Shown one piece after another: positions 42,936-52,631 of a stretch of DNA of 64,000 bases. Numbering within the stretch: position 1 is the first letter of the stretch; the number at the start of each line of letters is the position of its first letter. The stretch lies in contig NZ_JAUSVA010000003.1 in assembly GCF_030813695.1 (NCBI RefSeq), positions 233,883 to 297,882 of the forward strand, in the 5' to 3' direction. Source of the DNA: Kitasatospora herbaricolor (lineage in GTDB: Bacteria > Actinomycetota > Actinomycetes > Streptomycetales > Streptomycetaceae). The translations under genes were made by a program, and so were the position numbers. A model generated the notes under the pieces. It was not told the DNA's origin, did not search any database, and saw only the letters and a program-made list of their open reading frames with translations.

Positions 42936-43577
42936 ATGATCGTGATGCAGCCCGTCCTGGAGATCACCACCACTGAAGGCTTCGACCTCTGGCCGGTGGC
43001 GGAGAGCGAGCCGTTCGGCTTCCTGCCCCTCAGCGGCGAACTGTCGCCCGCCGAGGTCGGGACGGCGGTGATGCGCATCGCCGCTTGCAACGACGTCGAC
43101 CCCGACGGCGAACGCCCGCCCCGGCCGTTGGACCCGCTCGCCTCCTTCCTCCACGGACTGCTGACCTTCGACGACCTCTTCGCGGCCGGCGGCCTGCGGG
43201 TGAGCGACGACTCCACCGGCATCACGTTCCTGCCCGGCTGCTGCGACGGACTGGAGGACTGGCGCGACTGGCGCAGGCTCCTCGACAGCGGCGGCCTGCT
43301 CGGCTTCGGCCACGAACCCGTGTCACCGGTCGCGGAGCGCTTCGGCGACGCCGTCCGGCTCACGGTCGACGCCGGGCGGAGCGACAGTCCGGTGATCGAA
43401 CTGTCCCTGGCCGAACTGCGCCACCTGCTCGCCGGTGCCGAGCGCGACCTCACCGACTTCCTCACGTCGGCCGCCGACTGGGTCGGGCAGCACCTGCCCG
43501 GCCACCGGGCTCCCGTCACCGCCGCCCTCGCCCGGGCTCTCGACCTGCCCGCGCCGGCCGTAGCGCAGGAGCAGTAG
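42936..43577 (+). CDS. Hypothetical protein
   Basis: A 213-residue soluble, acidic protein. I do not recognise a family. Segments with good character are EGFDLWPVAESEPFGFLPL, LDPLASFLHGLLTFDDLFAAGGLR, GITFLPGCCDGLEDWRDWRRLL, FGDAVRLTVDAGRSDSPVIELSL and LRHLLAGAERDLTDFLTSAADW. This is an alpha/beta layout like that of some immunity-type proteins, but that is only an impression. ATG at 42945 is an alternative start. The gene is enclosed by a 49-bp direct repeat, which suggests insertion or local rearrangement. Confidence 0.7.
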   Translation: MIVMQPVLEITTTEGFDLWPVAESEPFGFLPLSGELSPAEVGTAVMRIAACNDVDPDGERPPRPLDPLASFLHGLLTFDDLFAAGGLRVSDDSTGITFLPGCCDGLEDWRDWRRLLDSGGLLGFGHEPVSPVAERFGDAVRLTVDAGRSDSPVIELSLAELRHLLAGAERDLTDFLTSAADWVGQHLPGHRAPVTAALARALDLPAPAVAQEQ

Positions 43578-43666
43578 ACAGGAGCAGTGGCGCGGGAGCA
43601 GCAGCGTAGGGGGCCCGCTCCCGCGGTCGACGAAGACTGCGCACGGCACGGCACGGCACGGCACGG

Positions 43667-43715
43667 GCCGGGGCGCGCGGCGGGCGCGGGGGCGGCGGCC
43701 CGGTGCTCACGGCGG
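43667..43715. repeat. 49-bp direct repeat, right copy
   Basis: Identical to 42746-42794. This copy covers the last codons and the stop of the acyl-CoA carboxylase epsilon gene. To its left, 43641-43666, is a GGCAC pentamer tandem repeat. Confidence 0.85.
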
Positions 43716-43918
43716 GGTCTTCCAGGAGGGGCGGCGGTGGCTGGGGGCGGGCGGGCGCCAGGCGGCCTGCGGGCGGGCGCCGGCGCGCGGGGCGGGGGTC
43801 TGCCGGGTGCGGCGGGCGGCGAGCAGCACCGCGGTGAGGACGGCGAGTTCGAGGGGGTCGGGGTCGCCGTGCAGGACGTGCAGGGCGGCGGCGGGGTGCC
43901 CGGGGTGGTCGGGGAGGG

Positions 43919-43922
<4 letters not shown>
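43707..43922 (-). CDS. Acyl-CoA carboxylase epsilon subunit
   Basis: A 71-residue protein. The first half (LHVLHGDPDPLELAVLTAVLLAARR) matches the epsilon subunits of actinobacterial acyl-CoA carboxylases, and the Arg/Pro-rich end with AAWRPPAP is usual. Epsilon stabilises the alpha-beta complex. The ATG overlaps the stop of the beta gene (ATGA). No alpha (biotin carboxylase) gene is in the window, so a shared alpha subunit elsewhere must serve. Confidence 0.82.
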
Positions 43923-45703
<1,781 letters not shown>

Positions 45704-45776
45704 GGGTGTTCCCTCCTGGGGCGGCGGTGGTCCCGGGCCCTGCCCTGGGGTCCGGGCGGCCATCCTGACACATTTT

Positions 45777-45796
45777 CATACCTCCGTGAAGGTATG
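45777..45796. promoter_or_regulatory. ARE-like palindrome upstream of AccB
   Basis: CATACCTCCGTGAAGGTATG: 7-bp arms CATACCT and AGGTATG around six bases. It matches the gamma-butyrolactone receptor site (ARE) pattern, in an AT-rich patch 75 bp before the beta-subunit ATG. Confidence 0.7.
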
Positions 45797-45884
45797 TTTT
45801 ATGGGCCGGCCACTCCCCCGGGCCGGACGGGGCGGGATTTCGGGCTGGACCGGGCGGGGCGGGTGGGCCATGATGGCAGCAAAT

Positions 45885-45908
45885 AAGATTCCTTCCCGAA
45901 GGAATCTT
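45885..45908. promoter_or_regulatory. ARE-like palindrome upstream of HAD gene
   Basis: AAGATTCCTTC-CC-GAAGGAATCTT, with 11-bp perfect arms and a two-base centre. It ends 29 bp before the HAD ATG. It differs from the other ARE sites in having ATTCC instead of ATACC on both sides. Confidence 0.65.
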
Positions 45909-45937
45909 TATCCCGAAGCGGAGAGGACGACACCCCC

Positions 45938-46849
45938 ATGAGCCTTGTGGCACACCCGGAGCTGACCCTCCAACAGCCCGCCTACCTGGTCTTCAGCGAC
46001 GTGGACGAGACACTCATCACCTGCAAGAGCATGTTCGACTTCCTGCGCTTCCAGCTGACCCGGCGCTTCGGAGCCGAGGGCGAGGCCCGCTACCGGCTGA
46101 TCCGCGAGCAGCTGCGGGCCCAGGGCGAGGCCGGCGTGCCCCGGGAGGAGGTCAACCGGGCCTACTACCGCCTGCACGCCGGGGAGGACGCCGGTGAACT
46201 GGCCGCCCTCGGGGAGCAGTGGTTCGCCGAACGGTCCGCCGAGCCGGACTTCTTCGTCCCCGCCACGCTCGCCGCGCTGCGCCGCCACCGCGCGGCCGGG
46301 GCGGCGCTGGTGCTGGTCTCCGGTTCGTTCTCGCCCTGCCTGGCGCCGCTGGCCCGGGCGGTCGGCGCGGCGTACACGCTGGCCACCGAGCCGCTGGTGG
46401 AGCGGGGCCGCTACACGGGCGAGGTGGTGCGCCCGATGATCGGGGCCGGCAAACGCGCGGCGGTGCTGGACCTGCTGGCCTTCCACCCCGGGGTGGACCC
46501 GGCGCAGTGCTTCGCCTTCGGGGACCACATCTCCGACCTGCCGATGCTGGAGTGCGTCGGCCACCCCCGGGTGGTGGGCGGCGACGCGCAGCTGCTGGAG
46601 CGCCTGGGCCGGCGCGCGCAGCCCGTCCCCTACGGCGCAGCCCCGGACGGGACCGCTCCGGACGGGACCGGCGAGGGCCGCCCGGCGACGGCGACGGCGA
46701 CGGACGGGGCGGCTGGGGTGGCTGGGGTGGCTGCGGTGGCGAACCCCGGTTCCGGTTCCCGGGAGACGGTGCCCGGCTGCGCGGTGGCCTGCTGGTCGAT
46801 GGGCGCGGGACTGGCCGGGGCGGAGGCCTGCGGTCACGGCTGCCTGTGA
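45938..46849 (+). CDS. HAD-IB family phosphatase with Cys-rich tail
   Basis: A 303-residue haloacid-dehalogenase phosphatase, subclass IB. Motif I is FSDVDETL near residue 20 (DxD), motif II SGS near residue 130, the Lys in AGKRAAVLD, and motif IV FGDHISDLPML. In streptomycetes such phosphatases can act on phosphorylated butyrolactone or fatty precursors; the genuine substrate is unknown. After residue 225 an 80-residue Ala/Gly-rich linker leads to an end with six cysteines (CAVACWSMG, ACGHGCL), not found in the family. Divergent from AccB across two ARE-like sites. Confidence 0.85.
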   Translation: MSLVAHPELTLQQPAYLVFSDVDETLITCKSMFDFLRFQLTRRFGAEGEARYRLIREQLRAQGEAGVPREEVNRAYYRLHAGEDAGELAALGEQWFAERSAEPDFFVPATLAALRRHRAAGAALVLVSGSFSPCLAPLARAVGAAYTLATEPLVERGRYTGEVVRPMIGAGKRAAVLDLLAFHPGVDPAQCFAFGDHISDLPMLECVGHPRVVGGDAQLLERLGRRAQPVPYGAAPDGTAPDGTGEGRPATATATDGAAGVAGVAAVANPGSGSRETVPGCAVACWSMGAGLAGAEACGHGCL

Positions 46850-46930
46850 CCCGGCCGCCCGGAGCGGCGGCCACGCGGTGCGGGCGCCTGGTCCGGGGGC
46901 CCTGCGGGCGGCCGGTTCGGCGGCCACGCG

Positions 46931-46978
46931 GTGCGGGGGGTGTCGAACGGAGGTTTCTCCGTTCGACACCCCCCGCAC
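46931..46978. terminator. Strong bidirectional hairpin terminator
   Basis: A perfect 22-bp stem (46931-46952 with 46957-46978, arm begins GTGCGGGGGGTGTCG) and a GTTT loop, between the convergent HAD and KAS III genes. Just before it, a 19-bp unit (GGCGGCCACGCGGTGCGGG) occurs at 46866-46884 and 46919-46937. Confidence 0.75.
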
Positions 46979-47079
46979 GGCGTTCAGTTGACGCTCCGGA
47001 AGATGTTCGGCTCATCGTCCTCCCAGTCCTCGGGCAGCTGGGGCGGGGCTGTGCCCCGGGCCTCGGCGGCGCTCACCGC

Positions 47080-48144
47080 TCAGCCCGCCAGGACGAGTTC
47101 GAGGGCGCCCTCGTGGCGCTCGGCGCCGGAGGGCCTGGCGTGGGTGGTGGCGGCCCAGCGCAGGAGCACCGAGCCCACCGACATGCCGCCGCCGAACCCG
47201 GAGATCAGCAGCAGTTCGTCCTCGGCGAAGGCGCCCTGGCGGTGCACCAGGTCCAGGGTGATGGGGATCGAGGCGGCCCCGGTGTTGCCCAGGCGCTCCA
47301 GGGTGAGGTGGCAGGTGGCCGCGTCCAGGCCCAGGTCCGGCCAGACCTCGCCCAGCATGACGCCGTTGGCCTGGTGCGGGACGAAGTGGTCGACCTCCTC
47401 GGCGCCCGTGCCGGCCTTGTCCAGCAGTGCCCGCACCGCCTGCGGCAGGTTCTCCTGGACGAAGCCGCGCACCCCGCGGCCGTCCATCCGGAAGAAGTGG
47501 CCGCCCTCGGCGAGGGTGGTCGCCGAGGCCGGACGCCGGCTGCCGCCGGCCGGCACGCTGATCAGGCCGTGCTGGTCGCCTCTGGTCAGCAGACTGCTCG
47601 ACAGCGTGCCCTGGCCGGCCGGCACCCGGCCCAGCACCACCGCGCCGGCGCCGTCCCCGAAGAGGATCGCCGTCTTGCTGTCGGAGTGGTCCAGGATCCG
47701 CGAGTACACGTCGGCGCCGATCACCAGCGCGTAGGAGTCATCCGGCTCGGCCCGCAGCATCCGCTCCGCGGCGGTCAGCGCGAAGACGAAACCGCTGCAG
47801 ACCGCGTTGACGTCGAAGGCGGCGGCGTTGCGGGCGCCGATCAGGGACTGCACGATGCTCGCGGTCGCCGGCTGCGGATGGTCGGGCGTCGAGGTCGCGA
47901 CCAGGATCAGCGATATCCGCTCCGGGTCCAGGCCCGCCTGCGCCAGCGCGCACCTGGCGGCCGCGGCCGCCAGGTCGGAGGTCGCCTCGAAGGAGGCGGC
48001 CCGGCGCCGCTGACGGATACCGGTCTTGCGCTCGATCCACTGCGCCGTGACCCCGGCCCGGCGGGCGACCTCCTCGTTGTCGACGACGTTGGCCGGAAGG
48101 TAGGAACCGGTGCTGATGATGCCGATGGCGTGCTGGTCGTTCAT
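47080..48144 (-). CDS. 3-oxoacyl-ACP synthase III-like (FabH-like)
   Basis: A 354-residue thiolase-fold enzyme with the KAS III triad intact: C116 (AVCSGFVFAL), H257 (VPHQAN) and N287 (LGNTGAAS). It starts IGIISTGSYLPANVVDNEE, typical of FabH. KAS III condenses an acyl-CoA starter with malonyl-ACP or, in specialised members, forms esters. It is the last gene of the leftward unit (AfsA-like, ABM-like, unknown, KAS III), but a 461-bp gap with tandem repeats separates it from the previous gene. Confidence 0.9.
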   Translation of the reverse strand: MNDQHAIGIISTGSYLPANVVDNEEVARRAGVTAQWIERKTGIRQRRRAASFEATSDLAAAAARCALAQAGLDPERISLILVATSTPDHPQPATASIVQSLIGARNAAAFDVNAVCSGFVFALTAAERMLRAEPDDSYALVIGADVYSRILDHSDSKTAILFGDGAGAVVLGRVPAGQGTLSSSLLTRGDQHGLISVPAGGSRRPASATTLAEGGHFFRMDGRGVRGFVQENLPQAVRALLDKAGTGAEEVDHFVPHQANGVMLGEVWPDLGLDAATCHLTLERLGNTGAASIPITLDLVHRQGAFAEDELLLISGFGGGMSVGSVLLRWAATTHARPSGAERHEGALELVLAG

Positions 48145-48605
48145 ACGGCGCTCCGTTGGGATGTCGGCCGGCCACGGGGGCCGGGCACGGCTGATGGGGT
48201 GGTACCTGCGCGATGGCGTTCCGGGCGGTGTCCTGTCGGATCTGCAGGAAGGTGCAGGGGTGCGGGAAGTACAGCTGCAGGGCGGGGAGTTGGGTGAGGG
48301 TTTCGGGTGCGGGGGTGGGTGCGGGTTTCGGGGATGGGTGCGGGGGTGGGTGGTCAGGGGTGGTGCGGGGGTGGGTGGTGCGGGCCCCGCGGGGAGGTGC
48401 GGGGCCCGGCGGACAGGTGCGGGGCCCGGCGGACAGGTGCGGGCAGGTGCGGCCCGGGCCGGTGGGGGCGGCCGCCGGGCGGCGGGCGGTCGGACGGGTG
48501 GCCGGTCGGACGGGTGGCCGGTGGCCGGGTCGGGCCGGGTGGCCGGTGGCCGGGTCGGGCCGGGCGGCCGGTGGCCGGGTCGGGCCGGGCGGCCGGGGCG
48601 GGCGG
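48145..48605. repeat. G/C-rich tandem repeat spacer
   Basis: No gene. The stretch 48310-48600 is built of short tandem units: GTGCGGGGGTGGGTG at 48310-48380, GGGGCCCGGCGGACAGGTGC at about 48404-48445 and GGTGGCCGGTGGCCGGGTCGG-like units from 48495 to 48597. They separate the KAS III gene from the rest of its operon. Confidence 0.65.
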
Positions 48606-49571
48606 TCAGGCGATCGTGGTGAACTCGGCGAAGCTGGGGCCCTGCAGCTTCAGCTGGGCGTGGATGTCCCCGCCGAGGCCGAAGTGCCCGATCGCGCCGC
48701 CGTAGTTCTGCTGGTAGCTCATCCACAGCACGATCACGTTGATCACGCGGTTGGCGCCCGGCGAGCCGGCCTCGGGGAAGGGGTTGGGCAAGGTGGCCCG
48801 GTAGTGCGCCATGCCCATCTGGTCACTCATGAAGGCGTTGGGGATGCCGAGCGGGCCGGGGCGGGTGGGACCGTCCGGGTCCAGGTCGTGCTCGCGCAGC
48901 GACATCACGGTGTAGAGGCTGTCGGGGATCAGCCCGGTGAAGGCGAAGGAGAAGTGCGCGCTGCGCCGGTCGGCGGACAGCGAGACCTCCAACTGCCCGC
49001 GGGCCTTGACCCACTGCCCGAGCCGGATCGGCTCGCGCACCTTGAGGCCGTCCTCGAAGCGGGCGTCGGGGATGGGCGCCTGGTGCAGCGGGAAGCTCGG
49101 ACGCTCCACGGCGTGCGCGTCGGGCCGCTGGTCGGGGGCGAACAGCATGTTGTAGTTGTTGCACGGCAGCGGCAGCGGCAGGGTGTAGAGCGCCGTCGCC
49201 GCGTCCTCGGGGGCCAGCGCCTCCGGGAGCTCACGGACAATCGTGTACGGCAGGTGCTGGCCGAAGGGCGGCACCGGACTGTCGGCGGAGACCACGGCGC
49301 TGCCCCAGTGGGCGCTCGTGCCGCCGTCCGGGCCCGGCCGGTTGATCCGCCCGATGACGACGAAGTCGCCGTTCTCGTCGACGATCTCGCTCGGCGGGTA
49401 GAGCGGCCCCTGGGTGGTGACGCTGAGGTCGTAGGTGCGCTCGGTGACCGGCGCCGCGCCGCCCGGCGGGCCCGGGACGGCGAGGACAGCGGCGGTCGTC
49501 ACGGTGGTCGGGGAGGTGGTCGGGGAGGTGGCCGTGGTGGTGGTGGGGGTGGGGCTGGTGACGGTGGTCAT
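48606..49571 (-). CDS. Unknown protein of the AfsA-like operon
   Basis: A 321-residue protein I do not recognise. After a Thr/Ser-rich start of 30 residues it is rich in predicted beta strands: YDLSVTTQGPLYPPSEIVDENGDFVVIGRINRPGP, KARGQLEVSLSADRRSAHFSFAFTGLIPDSLYTVMSLREHDL, INVIVLWMSYQQNYGGAIGHFGLGGDIHAQLKL. No signal peptide and no membrane segment. It could be a lipocalin- or jelly-roll-like fold. Its place between an AfsA-like gene and KAS III suggests a role in the same pathway. Confidence 0.75.
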   Translation of the reverse strand: MTTVTSPTPTTTTATSPTTSPTTVTTAAVLAVPGPPGGAAPVTERTYDLSVTTQGPLYPPSEIVDENGDFVVIGRINRPGPDGGTSAHWGSAVVSADSPVPPFGQHLPYTIVRELPEALAPEDAATALYTLPLPLPCNNYNMLFAPDQRPDAHAVERPSFPLHQAPIPDARFEDGLKVREPIRLGQWVKARGQLEVSLSADRRSAHFSFAFTGLIPDSLYTVMSLREHDLDPDGPTRPGPLGIPNAFMSDQMGMAHYRATLPNPFPEAGSPGANRVINVIVLWMSYQQNYGGAIGHFGLGGDIHAQLKLQGPSFAEFTTIA

Positions 49572-49718
49572 GACGGTGGTCCTTCGGGAGGGTCCTGCAC
49601 CGGTGGCGGGTGGGGACGGGACGCGGACGGCACGGGGCCGGTGGCGGGCAGGGCGCGGCGGGCGCCGCCGTCCGCGTCCCGTACGGGAAGGTGCGCGACG
49701 GTGCGGGACGCGGACGGA

Positions 49719-50345
49719 TCAGGCGGCCGGGGTCAGGCGGGCGTACAGGCGGGTGTAGAGGCCGCGGTCGCCGCCGGTGATGTACGAGTCGCCGGCCTGG
49801 CGGACGATCTCCTGGTAGCGCGGGGAGGTGAAGACGGCCGTGTAGTCCTTCGGCTCGCAGGAGAAGCCGGAGACGAACATGACGCCCGGCTCGCTGCTGA
49901 GCACCGAGTGGTACGCCTCGAAGTAGTCGACCTCGGGAGCGTTGCGGACCACGTCGAAGATGGTCTCCTCACGCCAGGCGCGGTAGGCCCGGTAGGCGGT
50001 GGGCGGGACCTCGACGTGGCGCATCTGGATGTACGCGGTGTTCGGCAGCGGGTCGGCACTGGGCTTGGGAGCCTCCACGAAGTGCAGCATCTGCCGGCTG
50101 AAGTCGCTCTCGGCCATCGGGCCGACCACGTCCCACAGCTCGCGCCAGTCCTTGCGCAGGGACTCGATCTGGTCGTAGCCGGCCAGCGGGGCCAGCTCCA
50201 GCAGCGTGGAGTCCTCCAGACCGCGGTAGAGGATGCGGCCCTCGAAGCCGGAGGCGGCGTGGTGGGCGAGCCAGGCGGCGGCCGCGGCCTCGACCTGGTC
50301 GGGCTTGACGGACAGCTCGGTGACGGTGATCAGGGCGCTGGACAT
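49719..50345 (-). CDS. ABM-like dimeric alpha/beta barrel protein
   Basis: A 208-residue protein that appears to be two fused ferredoxin-like units of the antibiotic-biosynthesis-monooxygenase (ABM) kind: ITVTELSVKPDQVEAAAAAWLAHHAASGFEGRILYRGLEDSTLLELAPL and, in the second half, TAYIQMRHVEVPPTAYRAYRAWREETIFDV, then PGVMFVSGFSCEPKDYTAVF. No cofactor is needed by many such enzymes. The start at 50345 follows AAGGAGA. Role in this locus is unknown. Confidence 0.72.
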   Translation of the reverse strand: MSSALITVTELSVKPDQVEAAAAAWLAHHAASGFEGRILYRGLEDSTLLELAPLAGYDQIESLRKDWRELWDVVGPMAESDFSRQMLHFVEAPKPSADPLPNTAYIQMRHVEVPPTAYRAYRAWREETIFDVVRNAPEVDYFEAYHSVLSSEPGVMFVSGFSCEPKDYTAVFTSPRYQEIVRQAGDSYITGGDRGLYTRLYARLTPAA

Positions 50346-50534
50346 GGTGGTCTCCTTGCGGGTTCGGTGTACGGGAAAGGAAGGGAAGGCCCCGGGATAC
50401 GGGGAAACCGTGCGACGGGAAAGCCGTACGACGGGACAGCGGAGTGCGGGACAGCCAGGTGCGGGACAGCGAGGTGCGGGAACGTCGGGCACGGCAGCGG
50501 GCCGTGCGGGTGCGGGGGCCGTCGGGTGCCGGGT

Positions 50535-50591
50535 ACCGGCGTACGGACTACCGGCGTACGGACTACCGGCGTGCGGACTACCGGCGTGCGG
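50535..50591. repeat. 15-bp tandem repeat, four copies
   Basis: The unit ACCGGCGTACGGACT occurs twice, followed by two copies with one change (GTGCGG). It lies between the ABM-like and AfsA-like genes of the leftward operon. Confidence 0.85.
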
Positions 50592-50609
50592 GGCCCGGGC
50601 GGCCCGGGC

Positions 50610-51374
50610 TCAGGCGGCGAGCAGGACCTGGGCGGTGGCGGACACCGTGTGGTCGACCGCGAAGCGGGCGCGGCGGGTCTCCTTGGACTCGATGAGCGCC
50701 GGCTCGAAGGCGGTGTAGGTGACGGAGGTCAGCGCGGCGCGCCGGCCGGCCTGGTGGACGCTGATGTCGGCGGCGAAGGAGAGCCGCTCGGGGTCGGCGA
50801 CCTCGGCGCGCAGGGTGACGAACTCGATGGTGGCCTCCAGCGGGAAGAGGAAGTTCTCGAAGGAGGTGTTCATGGAGTCGATCACGTAGTAGTAGGAACG
50901 CTCCGGGTGGCGGCTGGCGTAGTAGCGCTCGCTGACCGCGAGGAACATCTGGCGGGCGGCCTCCACGGCCACCATGCCCTGCACGTGCTGACCGGTCTGG
51001 TGGTCCAGCAGCAGTTCGTTGTCGTCGTGCAGGCGCAGGGCCGCCACGAAGCGGCCCTCCTGCTCCCGGCGCAGGTCCGCGATCAGGGTGTTCTGGCTCT
51101 GGTGCTTGTGGGCCTCCCCGCGCGGGGAGAGCGCCGTCTCGAACCGGCGCAGCTCCAGGCGCTCGCCCAGGCCGTGCCGGTCGGCCTCCTCGCGCAGCTC
51201 CTGCCAGCGGGCGGCCGTGATGCCCTGGCCGGCCAGCACCTGGGTGCGGCCGGGCGCAGCGGCGAGCAGCGGCAGCTGCCGGGTGAACTGCGAGATGGTG
51301 AACACCCCCTCGTGGACGGCGAATCCGGCGAAGCGGTCGCCGACGAGCAGGACGGTGCGGGGCTGGGCCGACAT
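50610..51374 (-). CDS. AfsA-like hotdog protein
   Basis: A 254-residue protein with one clear A-factor-biosynthesis hotdog domain: HKHQSQNTLIADLRREQEGRFVAALRLHDDNELLLDHQTGQHVQGMVAVEAARQMFLAV, the AfsA pattern (HKH...N.LI.DLR...F...D...LEA.RQ). The C-terminal half has a second, weaker repeat (FENFLFPLEATIEFVTLRAEV). True AfsA proteins join a beta-ketoacyl group to dihydroxyacetone phosphate. This shorter, divergent form may make or bind a related lipid signal. It is the first gene of the leftward unit, with two TetR-type operator copies upstream. Start ATG at 51374 follows AAGGAGA. Confidence 0.78.
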   Translation of the reverse strand: MSAQPRTVLLVGDRFAGFAVHEGVFTISQFTRQLPLLAAAPGRTQVLAGQGITAARWQELREEADRHGLGERLELRRFETALSPRGEAHKHQSQNTLIADLRREQEGRFVAALRLHDDNELLLDHQTGQHVQGMVAVEAARQMFLAVSERYYASRHPERSYYYVIDSMNTSFENFLFPLEATIEFVTLRAEVADPERLSFAADISVHQAGRRAALTSVTYTAFEPALIESKETRRARFAVDHTVSATAQVLLAA

Positions 51375-51580
51375 GGGTCTCTCCTTGGCGTGGCGGGCCG
51401 CGGGACGGGCGGGCCGCGTGAGGGGGTGGCTGGCTGCGCTGCTGCGGCGCGGTCCCCGGGCCGGTTCGGCGGGGGCGGGCAGGGCGGCTGATCTGCTTGC
51501 CGGCGGCCGGAGTTGAGGTTCTTTGTCCGGCTCGCCGCGTCCTGCTGAAAGAACGTTAGAACAGATCCGCCGAACAGCGC

Positions 51581-51618
51581 AACCATCTAGTTGGTTTTTC
51601 TGAACCATCCAGTTGGTT
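51581..51618. promoter_or_regulatory. Two TetR operators (AACCAtCtAGTTGGTT)
   Basis: AACCATCTAGTTGGTT (51581-51596) and AACCATCCAGTTGGTT (51603-51618) lie in the divergent promoter region of the AfsA-like and TetR genes. A third exact copy, in inverse direction, is at 52485-52500. Confidence 0.75.
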
Positions 51619-51640
51619 GCCGATCGGCTAGCCTTCCCTC

Positions 51641-52246
51641 ATGACAGTCAGCGCCAAAGCCCAGGAGACCCGCGGCAAGCTGCTCGAGGCCGCCCAGGAG
51701 GAGTTCTCGGAGCACGGCCTCGCGGGAGCGCGGGTCGACCGGATCGCGGAGCGGTCCGGGGTCAACAAGCAGCGGATCTACGCCTACTTCGGCAACAAGG
51801 AGACGCTCTTCTCCGCCGTCCTCACCCGGGTGTACGAGCACATGGGCGAGCAGGTCCCGATCCCCACCTCCGAACAGGGACTGCGCGAGTACGTCGGCGA
51901 GGTGTTCGACTACCACCGCCGCTCCGGCGACCTCGTACGACTGCTCGCCTGGGAGGGCCTGCTCTACCGCGACCGCCCCATCCCCAACGAGAAGGAACGC
52001 GAGACCTACTACACCCACAAGACCGCCGCACTCTCGGTCGCCCTCGGCATCGACGACCCCACCGCCGCCGCCCGGGTGCTCATCTCCCTGATCGGCCTGG
52101 CCTCCTGGCCCTTCATCGTCCCCCAGCAACGCCGACTGATGCTCGGCCCCGACCACGACTCCGAGGCCAGCTGGACCCTGCTGCGCGCCAGCGTCGCCGC
52201 GGCCGGCCACGTCATCATCGACAACGCCCTGCGCGGGACGGTCTGA
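51641..52246 (+). CDS. TetR-family regulator of the AfsA-like/SDR units
   Basis: A 201-residue TetR repressor: GKLLEAAQEEFSEHGLAGARVDRIAERSGVNKQRIYAYFGNKETLFSAVL is the HTH, and the rest has the general YsiA/AcrR form, not that of GBL receptors. It is divergent from the AfsA-like operon, and the 16-bp operator occurs there twice and once at the SDR promoter. So it is likely to control both units and itself. Confidence 0.92.
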   Translation: MTVSAKAQETRGKLLEAAQEEFSEHGLAGARVDRIAERSGVNKQRIYAYFGNKETLFSAVLTRVYEHMGEQVPIPTSEQGLREYVGEVFDYHRRSGDLVRLLAWEGLLYRDRPIPNEKERETYYTHKTAALSVALGIDDPTAAARVLISLIGLASWPFIVPQQRRLMLGPDHDSEASWTLLRASVAAAGHVIIDNALRGTV

Positions 52247-52484
52247 CCCCGACCCCCTCCCCCCTCCCCCCGCGCGACGCCGCACGACCCCACCCCGCCC
52301 CCGCCGGCGACCGCCGACCCCACCGCCGGCCCCGACCCCACCGCCGGCCCCGGCCCCAGCGCCACCCCCGAGCCTCACCGTCCACGTCCCGTCGACCGCC
52401 CCCCCCGAAGCGCCCGGCCCGAACGCCTCCCCTCGATGCGTACCGGCCGGGCTTTCGCGTTCCCGGAGCACACCCCCACACGAA
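52247..52484. other. C-rich spacer before SDR gene
   Basis: 238 bp with no gene; C-rich, with CCCCACCGCCGGCCCCGA repeated at 52318-52355. It may contain a terminator for the TetR gene. Confidence 0.35.
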
Positions 52485-52500
52485 AACCAACTAGATGGTT
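52485..52500. promoter_or_regulatory. Third TetR operator, SDR promoter
   Basis: AACCAACTAGATGGTT is the exact reverse complement of the site at 51581-51596. It is 132 bp upstream of the SDR gene, in its promoter region. Confidence 0.75.
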
Positions 52501-52631
52501 GCCATGGGGGGTGGTCCTCGGCTACCGTCGTGGTTGTCAGGCCGCCCCGCCTCCTTCGAGGCGAAGGCCCTTCTGAACAGGGCGAGTTGCGGCCTCCTTC
52601 TGACTGATCGTCGTGAACAAAGGATGCAGTG

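Noticed and set aside
42746..43715. Insertion sequence or integron cassette
   Set aside because: The enclosed protein shows no transposase or recombinase features, there are no terminal inverted repeats, and the 49-bp repeat is too long for a target-site duplication.
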